Part shown: positions 42,581 to 52,851 of the stretch, piece after piece | How the letters are laid out: each line of letters opens with the position of its first letter | How positions within the stretch are numbered: position 1 is the stretch's first letter | Source: Arion vulgaris | Taxonomy: Eukaryota; Mollusca; Gastropoda; Stylommatophora; Arionidae | DNA: 64,000 bases | Reading direction: 5' to 3' | NCBI GenBank assembly: GCA_020796225.1 | Contig: CM036767.1 | Location: 26,197,253 to 26,261,252, forward strand | Program-made: the position numbers and the translations under genes | Notes under the pieces: generated by a model | Told to the model about the DNA's origin: nothing | The model's database searches: none | What the model saw: only the letters and a program-made list of their open reading frames with translations

Positions 42581-43459
42581 TGGGGTATCTCTAGTGCAGC
42601 CCAGAACTATACGCATACTTTCATTCTGAACCCGTTCGAGTCGTTCACAATGTGATCTTGATATCGTAAGAATTCCGAGTCCGTAATCTACCACTGACAT
42701 TACCTGTCGATCGAACAAAATGGCAAGTAGTCTCTGCTCAATGTGTGCGGCCACCATTACTTTGAGAGCCGCAAGACCACGCTTGCACCGTTGTATCGTC
42801 TGTTCAATATGGTGTTTGAAAGATAGACTACGATCAAAGGTTATTCCAAGATAGCGCAGCCTGTCTCTGCGCTCGATGGTATGTTCATCAAAGATTACAC
42901 AGGGTATGTCAGCCTTGACGATGTGATTATTCAACGAGCACCACAACATACACGCTTTTTCAGGATTGACCTGAGAGCGAGACTCTCTACACCAACCCGA
43001 GATGGTACGCAATGTTTTCTGAATGTCGTCAACCATCTCTAGTCTATCTGACCCAGTCCTATATATTAAGATATCATCTGCAAATGTCAATGTCCGACCC
43101 AATCCGGTTGGCTGAATTTTAGCTACATTTGCTGTGTAAATATTAAACAGCACGGGTGATAGAGGAGAACCCTGGGGTAATCCCCGGCATATACGTGCAG
43201 GATCCGATGTCCATGTTCCTAAACTGAATGCAACGGTTCTCTCCATTAAAGAAGCAGCTATCCAGTTCACCAGCCAAGAATTAACTTCACATTTAATCAA
43301 AGAGCACACCAGTATTGAAAAATTCACCTTGTTATAAGCATCCTCCAAGTCGATGGCCACAGCAACAGTCTCTTGCTTGGATTGGAAGTCTTCATAAACA
43401 TCATATGCAAACGTGCCAGCATTGTCCCATGTCCATTTCATTGGCCGGTAGCTACTCAA
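42575..43459 (-). pseudogene. LINE reverse transcriptase, long open frame
   Basis: The 294-aa frame holds VAVAIDLEDAYNKVNFSILV (motif A, with Asp), ICRGLPQGSPLSPVLFNIYT (motif B), LGRTLTFADDILIYRTGSDR (motif C, FADD), NPEKACMLWCS, and RLRYLGITFDRSLSFKHHIE, then VVDYGLGILTIS of the thumb. All catalytic positions are present. The ATG at 43459 is internal; the fingers region upstream (43460-43860) reads on in other frames with stops. The frame ends in a shift at 42575 where the linker frame takes over. Confidence 0.9.
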
Positions 43460-44040
43460 AGTGTCAGGGAGGATGTGTCATTCTCTAAGTGACACATTAC
43501 CTTTCTGGCCACTATCTTCTCTAGTAATTTGCCATATACATTTTGCAAGGTGAGTATGCGGTAGCTGCTGAGCAGTTTAGGATCCTTCCCATGTTTGTGG
43601 AGCGGTCGTAAATAACTATGAAGCCAATCCTCGGTACCACAGCATTCTGTACACTTTTATTAAAATCCATCACAACTGCATTAATAACAGTCTCGTCCAG
43701 CTGTTTGATGCGATGATATTGACACCATCAGGCCCTGGAGCGGTGCTGTGGCTTGCCTTGAGTGCATTAACAACATCCTCCTTTGTTATTAAGTCAATAT
43801 AAGGTTCTCCAGAGCTAATAATATCACGAAGAGCACTTATGATATTATGGCGGTCAGTTTATCACCTTTTTCTGTCTGTTCCACGAAACGATGAAGGAAC
43901 CCTGCCCTTTTCTGCATCTGTTGTCAAGACGGATCCTGACAAGTCACATAAAGTAGGAAAAGACTGGCTGGTATTCCTCCTGTTCATTTTGCGATGAAAC
44001 TGCCAGAATTGATATAGAGACTTGTCGCCACAGACTTGTG
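43460..44040 (-). pseudogene. LINE region between endonuclease and RT, broken frames
   Basis: A 93-aa frame (44143-43862) reads KSAIRHKTTGDFKVLASEAK and LYQFWQFHRKMNRRN, a usual helical linker in this LINE type. Further down the minus strand the RT entry is present with shifts (for example the DGVNIIAS-like segment around 43720, and the RILTLQNVYGKLLEKIVARK-like segment around 43550-43490). Confidence 0.65.
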
Positions 44041-44637
44041 TTATGAAAGTCTCACATAACCCACTCTTTGCCTCACTAGCCAATACTTTGAAATCCCCAG
44101 TGGTTTTGTGGCGAATAGCAGACTTTTCAGCCACATCACACATATTTCTAGGTCGCTTCTTTCGTGCTCTCTGTCATGACTTTGTAGCAGCCTTTTTTGC
44201 CAGCCATTCTTTTTCAACATTTTCATTCCACCAAGGTGGTTGTAGGAAAGGAGTCCTAGTAGTCTTCTTTCTGGCAGTCTGTCGCAGTATACGTAATGGG
44301 TTTTCGTGATCAGAGTGGCATGGAGTGTACTGAAAGACAGATTTGGGTCTTCTGTGTCGCAAATTATTGACTTTGTTAAGAAGAACAACGCAGGGAGATG
44401 ATCACTATCTTGAGCCCCAAGAACATTCCATCGAGCAAAAGGAGCATCAGTTGTGGAGATCAGTGCCAGATCAATGACACCATCAGTGTCCTCAGGTCTA
44501 GAAGCTAACCGAGTTGGACGGCCGTCATTCAATATCGTCAAGTCAGAGTTTAGTAGAGCAGAACTCAAAGCGATGCCCTGTCTATTCTCGGTAGCGTTGC
44601 CCCTCCTTGATCGTGCATTGATCGAAATGCAATGCAA
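44041..44637 (-). pseudogene. LINE endonuclease C-terminal half
   Basis: The 198-aa minus frame begins NARSRRGNATENRQGIALSS, goes on LLNSDLTILNDGRPTRLASR and DGVIDLALISTTDAPFARWN, then LGAQDSDHLPALF, with the SDH motif closing the APE-type domain. The N-terminal half, with the catalytic Glu, is missing: the insertion is 5'-truncated here. Confidence 0.85.
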
Positions 44638-44641
44638 TGCA

Positions 44642-45578
44642 ATGCTATTGGAAGAGCTTGAGCATAGTGGTAAGAAGAAAGTGGATATAGCTAGAGAATA
44701 TGCTATTGGAAGAGCTTGAACATAGTGGTAAGAAGAAAGTGGATATAGCTAGAGAATATGCTATTGGAAGAGCTTGAGCATAGTGGTAAGAAGAAAGTGG
44801 ATATAGCAAGAGAATATGTTATTGGAAGAGCTTGAGCATAGTGGTAAGAAGAAAGTGGATATAGCTAGAGAATATGCTATTGGAAGAGCTTGAACATAGT
44901 GGTAAGAAGAAAGTGGATATAGCTAGAGAATATGCTATTGGAAGAGCTTGAACATAGTGGTAAGAAGAAAGTGGATATAGCTAGAGAATATGCTATTGGA
45001 AGAGCTTGAGCATAGTGGTAAGAAGAAAGTGGATATAGCTAGAGAATATGCTATTGGAAGAGCTTGAACATAGTGGTAAGAAGAAAGTGGATATAGCTAG
45101 AGAATATGCTATTGGAAGAGCTTGAGCATAGTGGTAAGAAGAAAGTGGATATAGCAAGAGAATATGCTATTGGAAGAGCTTGAGCATAGTGGTAAGAAGA
45201 AAGTGGATATAGCAAGAGAATATGCTATTGGAAGAGCTTGAGCATAGTGGTAAGAAGAAAGTGGATATAGCAAGAGAATATGTTATTGGAAGAGCTTGAG
45301 CATAGTGGTAAGAAGAAAGTGGATATAGCAAGAGAATATGCTATTGGAAGAGCTTGAGCATAGTGATAAGAAGAAAGTGGATATAGCAAGAGAATATGCT
45401 ATTGGAAGAACTTGAGCATAGTGGTAAGAAGAAAGTGAATATAGCTAGAGAATATGCTATTGGAAGAGCTTGAGCATAGTGGTAAGAAGAAAGTGGATAT
45501 AGCTAGAGAATATGCTATTGGAAGAGCTTGAGCATAGTGGTAAGAAGAAAGTGGATATAGCTAGAGAATATGCTATTT
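44642..45578 (+). repeat. 58-bp minisatellite made from Tigger HTH coding sequence, right part
   Basis: Sixteen units identical in type to 41085-41558, in phase with it once the LINE and its target duplication are removed. Single-base variants (GAGCATAG/GAACATAG, AGCTAGAG/AGCAAGAG, GTGGTA/GTGATA) are shared irregularly among units. The last unit leads directly into TCAAAATCGACGCTTTCGGG, which encodes SKSTLSGILKHKDRYRKLFF, the continuation of the HTH. Confidence 0.95.
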
Positions 45579-45645
45579 CAAAATCGACGCTTTCGGGAAT
45601 TTTAAAACATAAAGACCGGTACAGAAAGTTGTTTTTCGAATGTTA
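45579..45645 (+). pseudogene. Tigger transposase, end of first HTH
   Basis: Reads SKSTLSGILKHKDRYRKLFF then a stop (TAA at about 45643). 'KSTLSxILKxKDxY' is the recognition-helix part of the psq-type HTH in Tigger transposases. It lies between the two arrays. Confidence 0.85.
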
Positions 45646-47690
45646 AATCAAAAGTGACAGACAGCGAACTAGAACAGACATATGTGATTTATGTCAAATC
45701 AACAGTGACAGAAAGCGAACTAGAACAGACATATGTGATTTATGTCAAATCAACAGTGACAGACAGCGAACTAGAACATACATATGTGATTTATGTTAAA
45801 TCAAAAGTGACAGACAGCGAGCTAGAACAGACATATGTGATTTATGTCAAATCAACAGTGACAGACAGCGAGCTAGAACAGACATATGTGATTTATGTCA
45901 AATCAACAGTGACAGACAGCGAACTAGAACAGACATATGTGATTTATGTCAAATCAACAGTAACAGACAGCGAACTAGAACAGACATATGTGATTTATGT
46001 TAAATCAAAAGTGACAGACAGCGAGCTAGAACAGACATATGTGATTTATGTCAAATCAACAGTGACAGACAGCGAGCTAGAACAGACATATGTGATTTAT
46101 GTCAAATCAACAGTGACAGACAGCGAGCTAGAACAGACATATGTGATTTATGTCAAATCAACAGTGACAGACAGCGAGCTAGAACAGACATATGTGATTT
46201 ATGTCAAATCAACAGTGACAGACAGCGAGCTAGAACAGACATATGTGATTTATGTCAAATCAACAGTGACAGACAGCGAACTAGAACAGACACATGTGAT
46301 TTATGTCAAATCAACAGTGACAGACAGCGAGCTAGAACAGACACATGTGATTTATGTCAAATCAACAGTGACAGACAGCGAGCTAGAACAGACATATGTG
46401 ATTTATGTCAAATCAACAGTGACATACAGCGAACTAGAACAGACATATGTGATTTATGTCAAATCAACAGTGACAGACAGCGAGCTAGAACAGACATATG
46501 TGATTTATGTCAAATCAACAGTGACAGACAGCGAACTAGAACAGACACATGTGATTTATGTCAAATCAACAGTGACAGACAGCGAGCTAGAACAGACACA
46601 TGTGATTTATGTTAAATCAACAGTGACAGACAGCGAGATAGAACAGACATATGTGATTTATGTCAAATCAACAGTGACAGACAGCGAGCTAGAACAGACA
46701 TATGTGATTTATGTCAAATCAACAGTGACAGACAGCGAACTAGAACATACATATGTGATTTATGTTAAATCAACAGTGACAGACAGCGAGCTAGAACAGA
46801 CATATGTGATTTATGTCAAATCAACAGTGACAGACAGCGAGCTAGAACAGACATATGTGATTTATGTCAAATCAACAGTGACAGACAGCGAACTAGAACA
46901 GACATATGTGATTTATGTCAAATCAACAGTGACAGACAGCGAACTAGAACAGACATATGTGATTTATGTTAAATCAAAAGTGACAGACAGCGAGCTAGAA
47001 CAGACATATGTGATTTATGTCAAATCAACAGTGACAGACAGCGAGCTAGAACAGACATATGTGATTTATGTCAAATCAACAGTGACAGACAGCGAGCTAG
47101 AACAGACAAATGTGATTTATGTCAAATCAACAGTGACAGACAGCTAGCTAGAACAGACATATGTGATTGATGTCAAATCAACAGTGACAGACAGCGAGCT
47201 AGAACAGACATATGTGATTTATGTAAAATCAACAGTGACAGACAGCGAACTAGAACAGACACATGTGATTTATGTCAAATCAACAGTGACAGACAGCGAG
47301 CTAGAACAGACACATGTGATTTATGTTAAATCAACAGTGACAGACAGCGAGCTAGAACAGACACATGTGATTTATGTCAAATCAACAGTGACAGACAGCG
47401 AGCTAGAACAGACATATGTGATTTATGTCAAATCAACAGTGACAGACAGCGAGCTAGAACAGACATATGTGATTTATGTCAAATCAACAGTGACAGACAG
47501 CGAGCTAGAACAGACACATGTGATTTATGTCAAATCAACAGTGACAGACAGCGAACTAGAACAGACACATGTGATTTATGTCAAATCAACAGTGACAGAC
47601 AGGGAGCTAGAACAGACACATGTGATTTATGTCAAATCAACAGTGACAGACAGCGAGCTAGAACAGCCACATGTGATTTTGTTGATACTG
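45645..47690 (+). repeat. 51-bp minisatellite made from the Tigger inter-HTH linker, about 40 copies
   Basis: Units hold GACAGACAGCGAGCTAGAAC, AGACATATGTGATTTATGTC, AAATCAACAGT. In the transposase frame a unit reads NSDRQRARTDICDLCQI, and the last unit passes into RTATCDFVDTALLK, the start of the second DNA-binding domain. In another frame it gives an uninterrupted 497-aa chain of VTDSELEQTYVIYVKST. The unit is 17 codons long, so expansion alone would keep the frame. One unit (near 47147) has a stop in the 497-aa frame and one near 47167 has TGA in the transposase frame. Confidence 0.95.
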
Positions 47691-47850
47691 CCCTTTTAAA
47701 ATAGTTCGCTGTGCTTAGGTCGGCAAATGTACCTGTAAATGGGCCATTAATTATTGCAAAAGCAGAGGAATTTGCACGTCTTGGAGGCCAGACAGACTGG
47801 AAATGTAGTAATGGCTGGTTGGATCGTTTCAAAAACGACATTGCTTAACA
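47690..47850 (+). pseudogene. Tigger transposase, CENP-B-type HTH
   Basis: Plus strand reads VDTALLK, a stop where Trp is usual (TAG), FAVLRSA, NVPVNGPLIIAKAEEFARL and WKCSNGWLDRFK. This is the second helix-turn-helix (CENP-B N-terminal type) of Tigger/pogo transposases, which binds the element ends. A frameshift follows at about 47835-47845. The minus-strand 69-aa frame is its shadow. Confidence 0.9.
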
Positions 47851-48671
47851 TACAAGAGTATGTGTGGAGAAAAACGATCAGTTGATGAACGGCGACGCAT
47901 TCATGGACAGAAGAGGTGCTTAAACCTGCTTTGTCTAAATATAATTCTGTGGATGTATTTAATGCCGATGAAATTGGCTTATTTTGGAGAATGTTACCCG
48001 ATAAGACATTTTGTTTCAAAATGAAAAGTCTCATGGGGAAAAAAACAAAAGAAAGAATAACAGTGGTTGTGTGTTCCAATATGGATGGTAGTGAAAAATG
48101 ACCTTTATTTGTGACTGGAAAATTTTAAAATCCTCGTTGCTTCAAAGGCCTGAAAAAATTGTGTGTGAATTACAGAGCTAATTCGAAGTCGTGGATGACG
48201 TCTGAACTTTTCAGTGAGTGTCTGCAAGAATTTGATTCTTCAATGATGAGTAAACAAAGAAAAGTTCTTTTAATTGTTGACAATTGTTCAGCCCACACAA
48301 GAATTAACAATTTGAAAGCAACAGAACTTTTGTTTATGCCACCTAATGCTACATCAATACTTCAGCCTTGTGATCAAGGTATCATTCAAAACCTGAAAGT
48401 TCATTACAGATCTACAATGTTGTCAAAACTTGTAGGTCATATGGATGCTGACCTCAGTTCTGATGATTTCAATATAACCCTCCTTGATGCTATTTTAATG
48501 TTAAAATCTGCATGGGACAGAATTTTACCTGCAACAATTGCAAACTGCTTTAGACAAGCTGGCTTCTTACCTGCAGTAGATGTCCCAGTAAATGAGAATT
48601 CCACACCATCAACGAGAAGTGAGGGTAATGTTGCTTATATTTCAGTGGAGCCATTACTTGCTAGGTTATAA
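47850..48671 (+). pseudogene. Tigger transposase, DDE catalytic domain
   Basis: The frame 47916-48101 has VDVFNADEIGLFWRMLPDKT (first catalytic Asp), a stop at about 48099-48101 (TGA where Trp is usual) and another TAA near 48126. The frame 48159-48671 has KVLLIVDNCSAHTR (second Asp) and MPPNATSILQPCDQGIIQNL (third acidic residue, an Asp in the DQG triplet, as usual in this DDD family). All three catalytic acids are intact, so the enzyme was lost through nonsense changes and frameshifts, not through active-site change. Confidence 0.95.
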
Positions 48672-49012
48672 TCAAGAGCTGAACATTGAACCATAGGAGT
48701 TTGTGAACATTGACAATGATGTTTTTACAAGTGCCACTCTCTCAAGCACTGATATTATGGGGCTATGTATGCCAACGATTCAACCAGCAGAACATTCCAA
48801 CCCTGACTCTGATGATGAGGATGACTGTGGGCTGCAAGCACAACCTGTATCAGTCAGATATTGTGACATGTATGGATAAAATTAACATTTACATGATGCA
48901 GACCGGATGTTCAGATGATGTAACCTCACCATTTTTTACCTTTAAACAGGCCATGGAAAGACATTTTCTACAAGCCAAAGCAAGCAAAATCACAAACTTT
49001 TTCTTTAATTAG
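48672..49012 (+). pseudogene. Tigger transposase, C-terminal tail
   Basis: Over two frames it reads FVNIDNDVFTSATLSSTDIM, HSNPDSDDEDDCGLQAQPVS (an acidic stretch), then SPFFTFKQAMERHFLQAKAS, KITNFFFN and stop. The acidic segment followed by a short helical end is normal for this family. Confidence 0.85.
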
Positions 49013-49189
49013 TTTGTGGATTTTCATGTTATAATTTTCTGTTTTCTAAAATAATTAATTATTTCAACATTTCTGATATTGTATTGCTATTTATTTGTTA
49101 ACTTATGGTGTTTCCTAAGTGGTACACTTGTTTTACTCAATGCTACTGCGTGGTACTAGTGTACATTCTCTACTATGTATGCAATCTGG

Positions 49190-49261
49190 ATAAGTAGAAT
49201 TTCTGATAAGTGGAACAATTTCCTTCGGTCCCTGCGAGTTATACTTATCCAGGTTCGACTG
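49190..49261 (-). repeat. Tigger right terminal inverted repeat
   Basis: Inverted it reads CAGTCGAACCTGGATAAGT followed by more ATAAGT motifs (TTATCAGAAATTCTACTTAT). It is flanked by TA at 49262-49263, as expected for TA-targeting pogo/mariner-type insertion. Confidence 0.85.
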
Positions 49262-49267
49262 TAATAC

Positions 49268-49392
49268 TTTTTCCTATATGACACGCATACTTATGAGTCT
49301 CTGATATCAAAGTAGTTCAGCTTATGAGTCTCTATATCAAAGTAGTTCAGCTTATGAGTCTCTATATCAAAGTAGTTCAGAAGTGTGCCTGT
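49268..49392. repeat. Tandem repeat, about 30-bp unit, three copies
   Basis: Copies of CTTATGAGTCTCTATATCAA followed by AGTAGTTCAG. Confidence 0.85.
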
Positions 49393-49595
49393 CGTTCTGA
49401 AGTTGTGGGTTCCAACTGAGCCTAGTCAGATGTACAATTTTTTACAAGATCCCTAGTATTGTTGCTGGAGCTACAGAGTTCTTGCTTTGTGCAACACTCT
49501 CGGCAGATGACCTGCTATTTCTGCCGACAGGGATCAAGTCATATGTGGAAATCCAATCAATCCTTCGCTTTTTTATCTCTGTAGACGCATTCATG
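49385..49595 (+). mobile_element. tRNA-derived SINE, unsplit copy
   Basis: A degenerate B-box region (GTTGTGGGTTCCAAC, about 49404-49418) is followed by ATCCCTAGTATTGTTGCTGG, CTTGCTTTGTGCAACACTCT, CGGCAGATGACC and ACAGGGATCAAGTCATATGT to CAATCAATCCTTCGC. The same order is seen at 33130-33250 plus 34150-34240, where a 78-bp array is inserted in between. No A box is left on this copy. Confidence 0.6.
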
Positions 49596-50219
49596 ATTTA
49601 GATCAACACGTTTCTGATAATAATGCAATTTGTATACACATATTCACCTCAAGGATGCAAGTTGCACTTCAAAAGCTAGAAAATGGACCAGTACCTGGCT
49701 GCTCACCATAAATGAAAATAAAACTCCTTCACAGTCTTCAGCCTCTCCAAGAAGAAACAAATGGTGAAACTCAAGATAAATGACCACCTACTCCCAATGG
49801 AAGAATGTCCAACATATCTGGGAATCACCATGGACAGCAGACTGACTTGGAAAACACAGGTAGACAAAGCTGGAAAAAGAGCAAAGCAGAGAATGAGAAT
49901 TATGAACAAACTAGCAGGCACTACCTGGGGTGCAGATTGTGGCATTTTGAAAAGGTACACTGGAAGAGTCCGACCAGTACTTTAGTATGACATAGCAGCC
50001 TGGGCCACAACCTCTAAGACACAATAGAGCTACGGTAGGGGCAGATTAAAAAGAAGTAACTTCGTGGCAAACTCCAAAGAACTTGCTCACAAAGACCCAA
50101 TATTGGCACTGGCTCAACCAAGACACATACGACCAGCCAGCACCTCCCTTCCCTGGGCATGCAGTCTCCCAGAGCTCTCAGAAGAAATAAGTGGCATTGG
50201 CAAGAAAGGAACACTGACA

Positions 50220-50860
50220 GACCTGGAGAGAAGGATCATCGCAGAAATACACATAAACGAAAACTACCCAATGGACTCATGGACACATGCATACACGGAT
50301 GGCTCTGCTACAGATGCCACCCACAATGAAGGAGGGGGAGTTGTCCTCAGACTAAAAAATGAAGTAGAACTAACCTTAGCTCTGGCCACCGGCAAGTTCT
50401 AAACCAATTTCAGGATTGAGGTAGAGGCCCTCAGTGCAGCTGCAGAAATGGCACTGCAACATATGAACCAAATACATGGAAAAATAGTGCTTTTAACTGA
50501 CGCATTGTCTGCTATCTAAGCACTGAAATCTGAAAGAAACACAGAACTAAGGGATCTCAGGTCAACCTTAGCCCATTTATCCCATGATTCTGAGAGGGTA
50601 GTAATCCAGTGGATACCCTCCCACTGCGAGATCAAGGGAAATGAAGATGCGGACAGACTGGCTAAAGAGGGAGCAGAAATGCCCCAAGATGACAAACTGG
50701 TTAGCTATAAAGAAGCAAAATCCATCGCCAAAAGGCACTACAAAGCAAAATGGTATAAAGAACACCAAAACACAACAAGAACGATGGATATTACCAACTG
50801 TCCAGAAGGGATCATACAGCCATTCTTCGCCTCCGGACGGGTCACAACAGAATGAGACAC
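50220..50860 (+). pseudogene. LINE RNase H domain
   Basis: The frame reads SWTHAYTDGSATDATHNEGG (first Asp in YTDGS), LALATGKF, a stop, FRIEVEALSAAAEMALQ (Glu), GKIVLLTDALSAI (Asp), a stop, and VVIQWIPSHCEIKGNEDADR with LAKEGAEMPQ. All catalytic residues are present; two nonsense codons and a shift interrupt it. Confidence 0.9.
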
Positions 50861-51079
50861 CACCTGTACACTAAATTCAAAATAGGCACCAACGACCTGT
50901 GCCCTTATGGTCTGGCGAGTATGACAACAGAACATATCCTACAGAACTGCCCCCAGTATGCAGACCTGAGAAGAAAGAGGTGGCCCACTTACACCAGCGT
51001 CCAAGACAAACTGTATGGCGTTGCTGATAATCTGAGGCAGACGACTGCCATTATTATAAAATCCGAAATCCCAATCTAG
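50852..51079 (+). pseudogene. LINE C-terminal cysteine-knuckle segment
   Basis: The 75-aa frame reads MRHHLYTKFKIGTNDLCPYG, LASMTTEHILQNCPQYADLR, RKRWPTYTSVQDKLYGVADN. A CxxG...TxEHxLxxC arrangement is the zinc-knuckle-like end common to I/Jockey-type LINE polymerases (the first cysteine pair CPCG is reduced to CPYG). Copy 3 at 28985-29165 is nearly the same from YILQNCPQ onward. Confidence 0.85.
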
Positions 51080-51099
51080 TGAGAACGCAGAAGAAGTAT

Positions 51100-51930
51100 A
51101 TACAAATATATTTATAGGTCCACCATATTTAGCTAAGATATTATTTTGATGAAACATTTGTTTAAAATCTGAAAGTCTTCTCCATTTTTCTTTCTATAAA
51201 CTTATTTTGCATTACATCGCCAGGATTAGAAAAGATTTATATAATGTGTTTTTGTGAGCTTTCAGAACATCTAGAACGGGTTCTTGTGTGAGCTTGGTAC
51301 ATGTCTGTCCCAGTTTATGTTATTAAAAAACTGAAAGTATAATAAGAAAAATAGATAGATAAAGTAAAACATTCCCATTATATTCTATATATTTTATTAC
51401 TTAGAATTTCTTGTGCTGCAATATAATATTTTGTCAAATTTATATTCGAAAATAGTTTTTAAATAATAAAATAACAAACTTTACAAGCAAACTGAATATA
51501 TCAAAACATATTGAAGACCAGGAGCGTGAAATGTGTGTTGCAAAAATGTTGTCACATGAGAAAACACTTCTATTTCGCACAATTTTCACTGTCAAATTAT
51601 AACCAAAAAACAAGGCAGACTTTTCAATGTAGGTTACTTCCGGTATCAAAATAAAGTATTTTTTTAGTTCTCCGAACAATATTGATTGTCTAATTTCTTT
51701 ATCCCATGCTTTAATCCCCTCAACATTGCGGGGGTGGGGGTGGGGGTTCTTTGCATTTCACGTGATGATCAGTATCCTTCTATAAAACACCATGTATATG
51801 GCTTCTAGAGATCTTATTAGTTTTAAATCCTTGGTTTTAACGAGGAAAATGAGTTTTAAAAATTGTGCGAATTAAACACAAAATTTGACGGTATCTGATA
51901 TGCTTAGAATTATTTGTTTTAACCCCTTCG
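51100..51930. other. Unassigned AT-rich sequence with a short G-rich run
   Basis: No gene is visible. A run of GGGGGTGGGGGTGGGGGTT at 51730-51748 could form a G-quadruplex on the plus strand; this is inferred from composition only. The 79-aa minus frame (51440-51679) is not recognised. Confidence 0.4.
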
Positions 51931-51935
51931 TTCAT

Positions 51936-51936
51936 A

Positions 51937-51966
<30 letters not shown>
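51936..51966. repeat. (TC)n microsatellite at LINE 3' end
   Basis: A pure (TC)n run marks the outer limit of the minus-strand LINE. On the LINE's own strand this is a (GA)n tail. Confidence 0.85.
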
Positions 51967-51967
<1 letters not shown>

Positions 51968-52230
51968 CCCCGCCTAGACTGATGAAATTAATTTTATCAT
52001 GAATTTTGCTGTTGCTTTTAGGGCCTTCGTCCCTCCGTACAGCTTTTTTTTTCTCAGGGCTGCTAACAGCTGACAGTCTTGCTCTGCCGTCATGTCCGCC
52101 TGTTCACAATGGCGCAGGCTAGCTGTGCCAATTAAAATTTGTTAAACATGTGGACTCGAGTCTGTTATGGCTGGTACGGAGGCGGAATATGGCAACTTGT
52201 TCACTACGGGACAGACAATAGTACCCATCA
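51967..52230 (-). pseudogene. LINE C-terminal segment after RNase H
   Basis: Minus strand reads EQVAIFRLRTSHNRLESTCL and LYGGTKALKATAKFM in broken frames, the usual 'xFRLRTGHNRL' and 'KLYGxxxDLxxTAxF' parts. The cysteine knuckle between is lost. Confidence 0.7.
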
Positions 52231-52842
52231 TTGTTGTTGTGTTGTGGGTGGTCTTTCGACCATTTTTATTGTACTGCCAGCCGATGGTTGTCCTGGCCTC
52301 CTCATAGCTGATCTCGTGATCAGTCTGCGGTAGTCGCCCTCCTTTGCTAGCCTGTCGGCTTCCTCGATACCGCTTATGTTGCAGTGTGATGGTATCCATT
52401 GAATGACCGTGCGTTTAAGTGAGTTTACTAGTACACCGAGGATCGCTTTCAGTTCAGTGTGTTCTGTTTTGGCTGCGCTCTGTAGGTCTGTGATGACCGA
52501 TAGAGCATCGGTGAATATCACGACTTTATTGCGCGAGGCGCTTCTTCTCTCTAAGATCATTTCGGCTGCTGTTCTTAGCGTCTCTGCCTCTGCACAGTAG
52601 TTGTTTGAAAACTTGCCTGTGGCAATCGTCTTTGTAACCTTCTCTTTCTTTGAGAGTTTAAGCACTATTCCTCCGCCGCCATCTCTGATTGCGTCCACTA
52701 CCGATCCATCGGTATACGCTTGTGCCCACTCATTTTCAGAGTACTCAGTCTCTATGAATTTTTCGGTAACCACTCTTTTTTCGCAGTTTTCTTGCTGCCC
52801 TTTCTTAAATATACCTGGGATTGATTCCCTTAATTCGGGCAT
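52228..52842 (-). pseudogene. LINE RNase H domain, intact over 204 aa
   Basis: The frame contains ENEWAQAYTDGSVVDAIRDG (Asp in YTDGS), CAEAETLRTAAEMI (Glu), KVVIFTDALSVITDL (Asp) and VIQWIPSHCNISGIEEADRL (last acid; the usual GNEEAD is GIEEAD). It then runs LAKEGDYRRLITRS and ends at a stop. All four catalytic positions are kept without interruption. The open plus-strand frames (52403-52600, 52601-53152) are antisense shadows. Confidence 0.95.
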
Positions 52843-52851
52843 ATTGATCTT

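Larger units (their letters stand above)
41559..44641 (-). mobile_element. R1-like LINE with RNase H, nested in the Tigger array
   Basis: A minus-strand LINE, 3.1 kb, with the endonuclease C-terminus at the right end (5' truncated), then RT, then RNase H, and a non-coding 3' end at 41559-41700. Its outer 3' sequence (reverse of TTGGTTATTGGTTACTAAAC) is repeated in the fragment near 58780. The 5' junction has three direct repeats of ATGCA, which may be filler DNA from the insertion. The sequence is much better preserved than the other LINEs, with only a handful of stops. Confidence 0.9.
40649..49261 (+). mobile_element. Tigger/pogo-type DNA transposon, 8.6 kb, with two internal minisatellites and a nested LINE
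   Basis: The left end CAGTCGACCCACTTAAGTCG (40649) and the right end, read inverted as CAGTCGAACCTGGATAAGT (from 49261), are terminal inverted repeats, each flanked by TA (40647-40648, 49262-49263). Between them lie an N-terminal HTH segment amplified into a 58-bp array, an R1-like LINE splitting that array (41559-44641), a 51-bp array, and a CENP-B-like HTH plus DDE transposase. Without the LINE and arrays the element would be near 3 kb, a usual size. All coding parts have stops or shifts, so it cannot move by itself. Confidence 0.9.
49600..51095 (+). mobile_element. RNase H-bearing LINE, copy 4 (5'-truncated)
   Basis: Begins within the RT thumb (MVKLKINDHLLPMEECPTYL, about 49761; GITMDSRLTWKTQVDKAGKR) and runs through RNase H to the knuckle and the GAACGCAGAAGAAG tail. 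It is the least decayed of the truncated family members, with a stop or shift about every 60-100 residues. A (GAA)-type 3' tail ends it at about 51095. Confidence 0.9.

Noticed and set aside
45654..47147. A 497-aa repetitive protein (17-residue period VTDSELEQTYVIYVKST)
   Set aside because: It lies in a frame different from that of the Tigger transposase in which the array is embedded, and starts inside the array.
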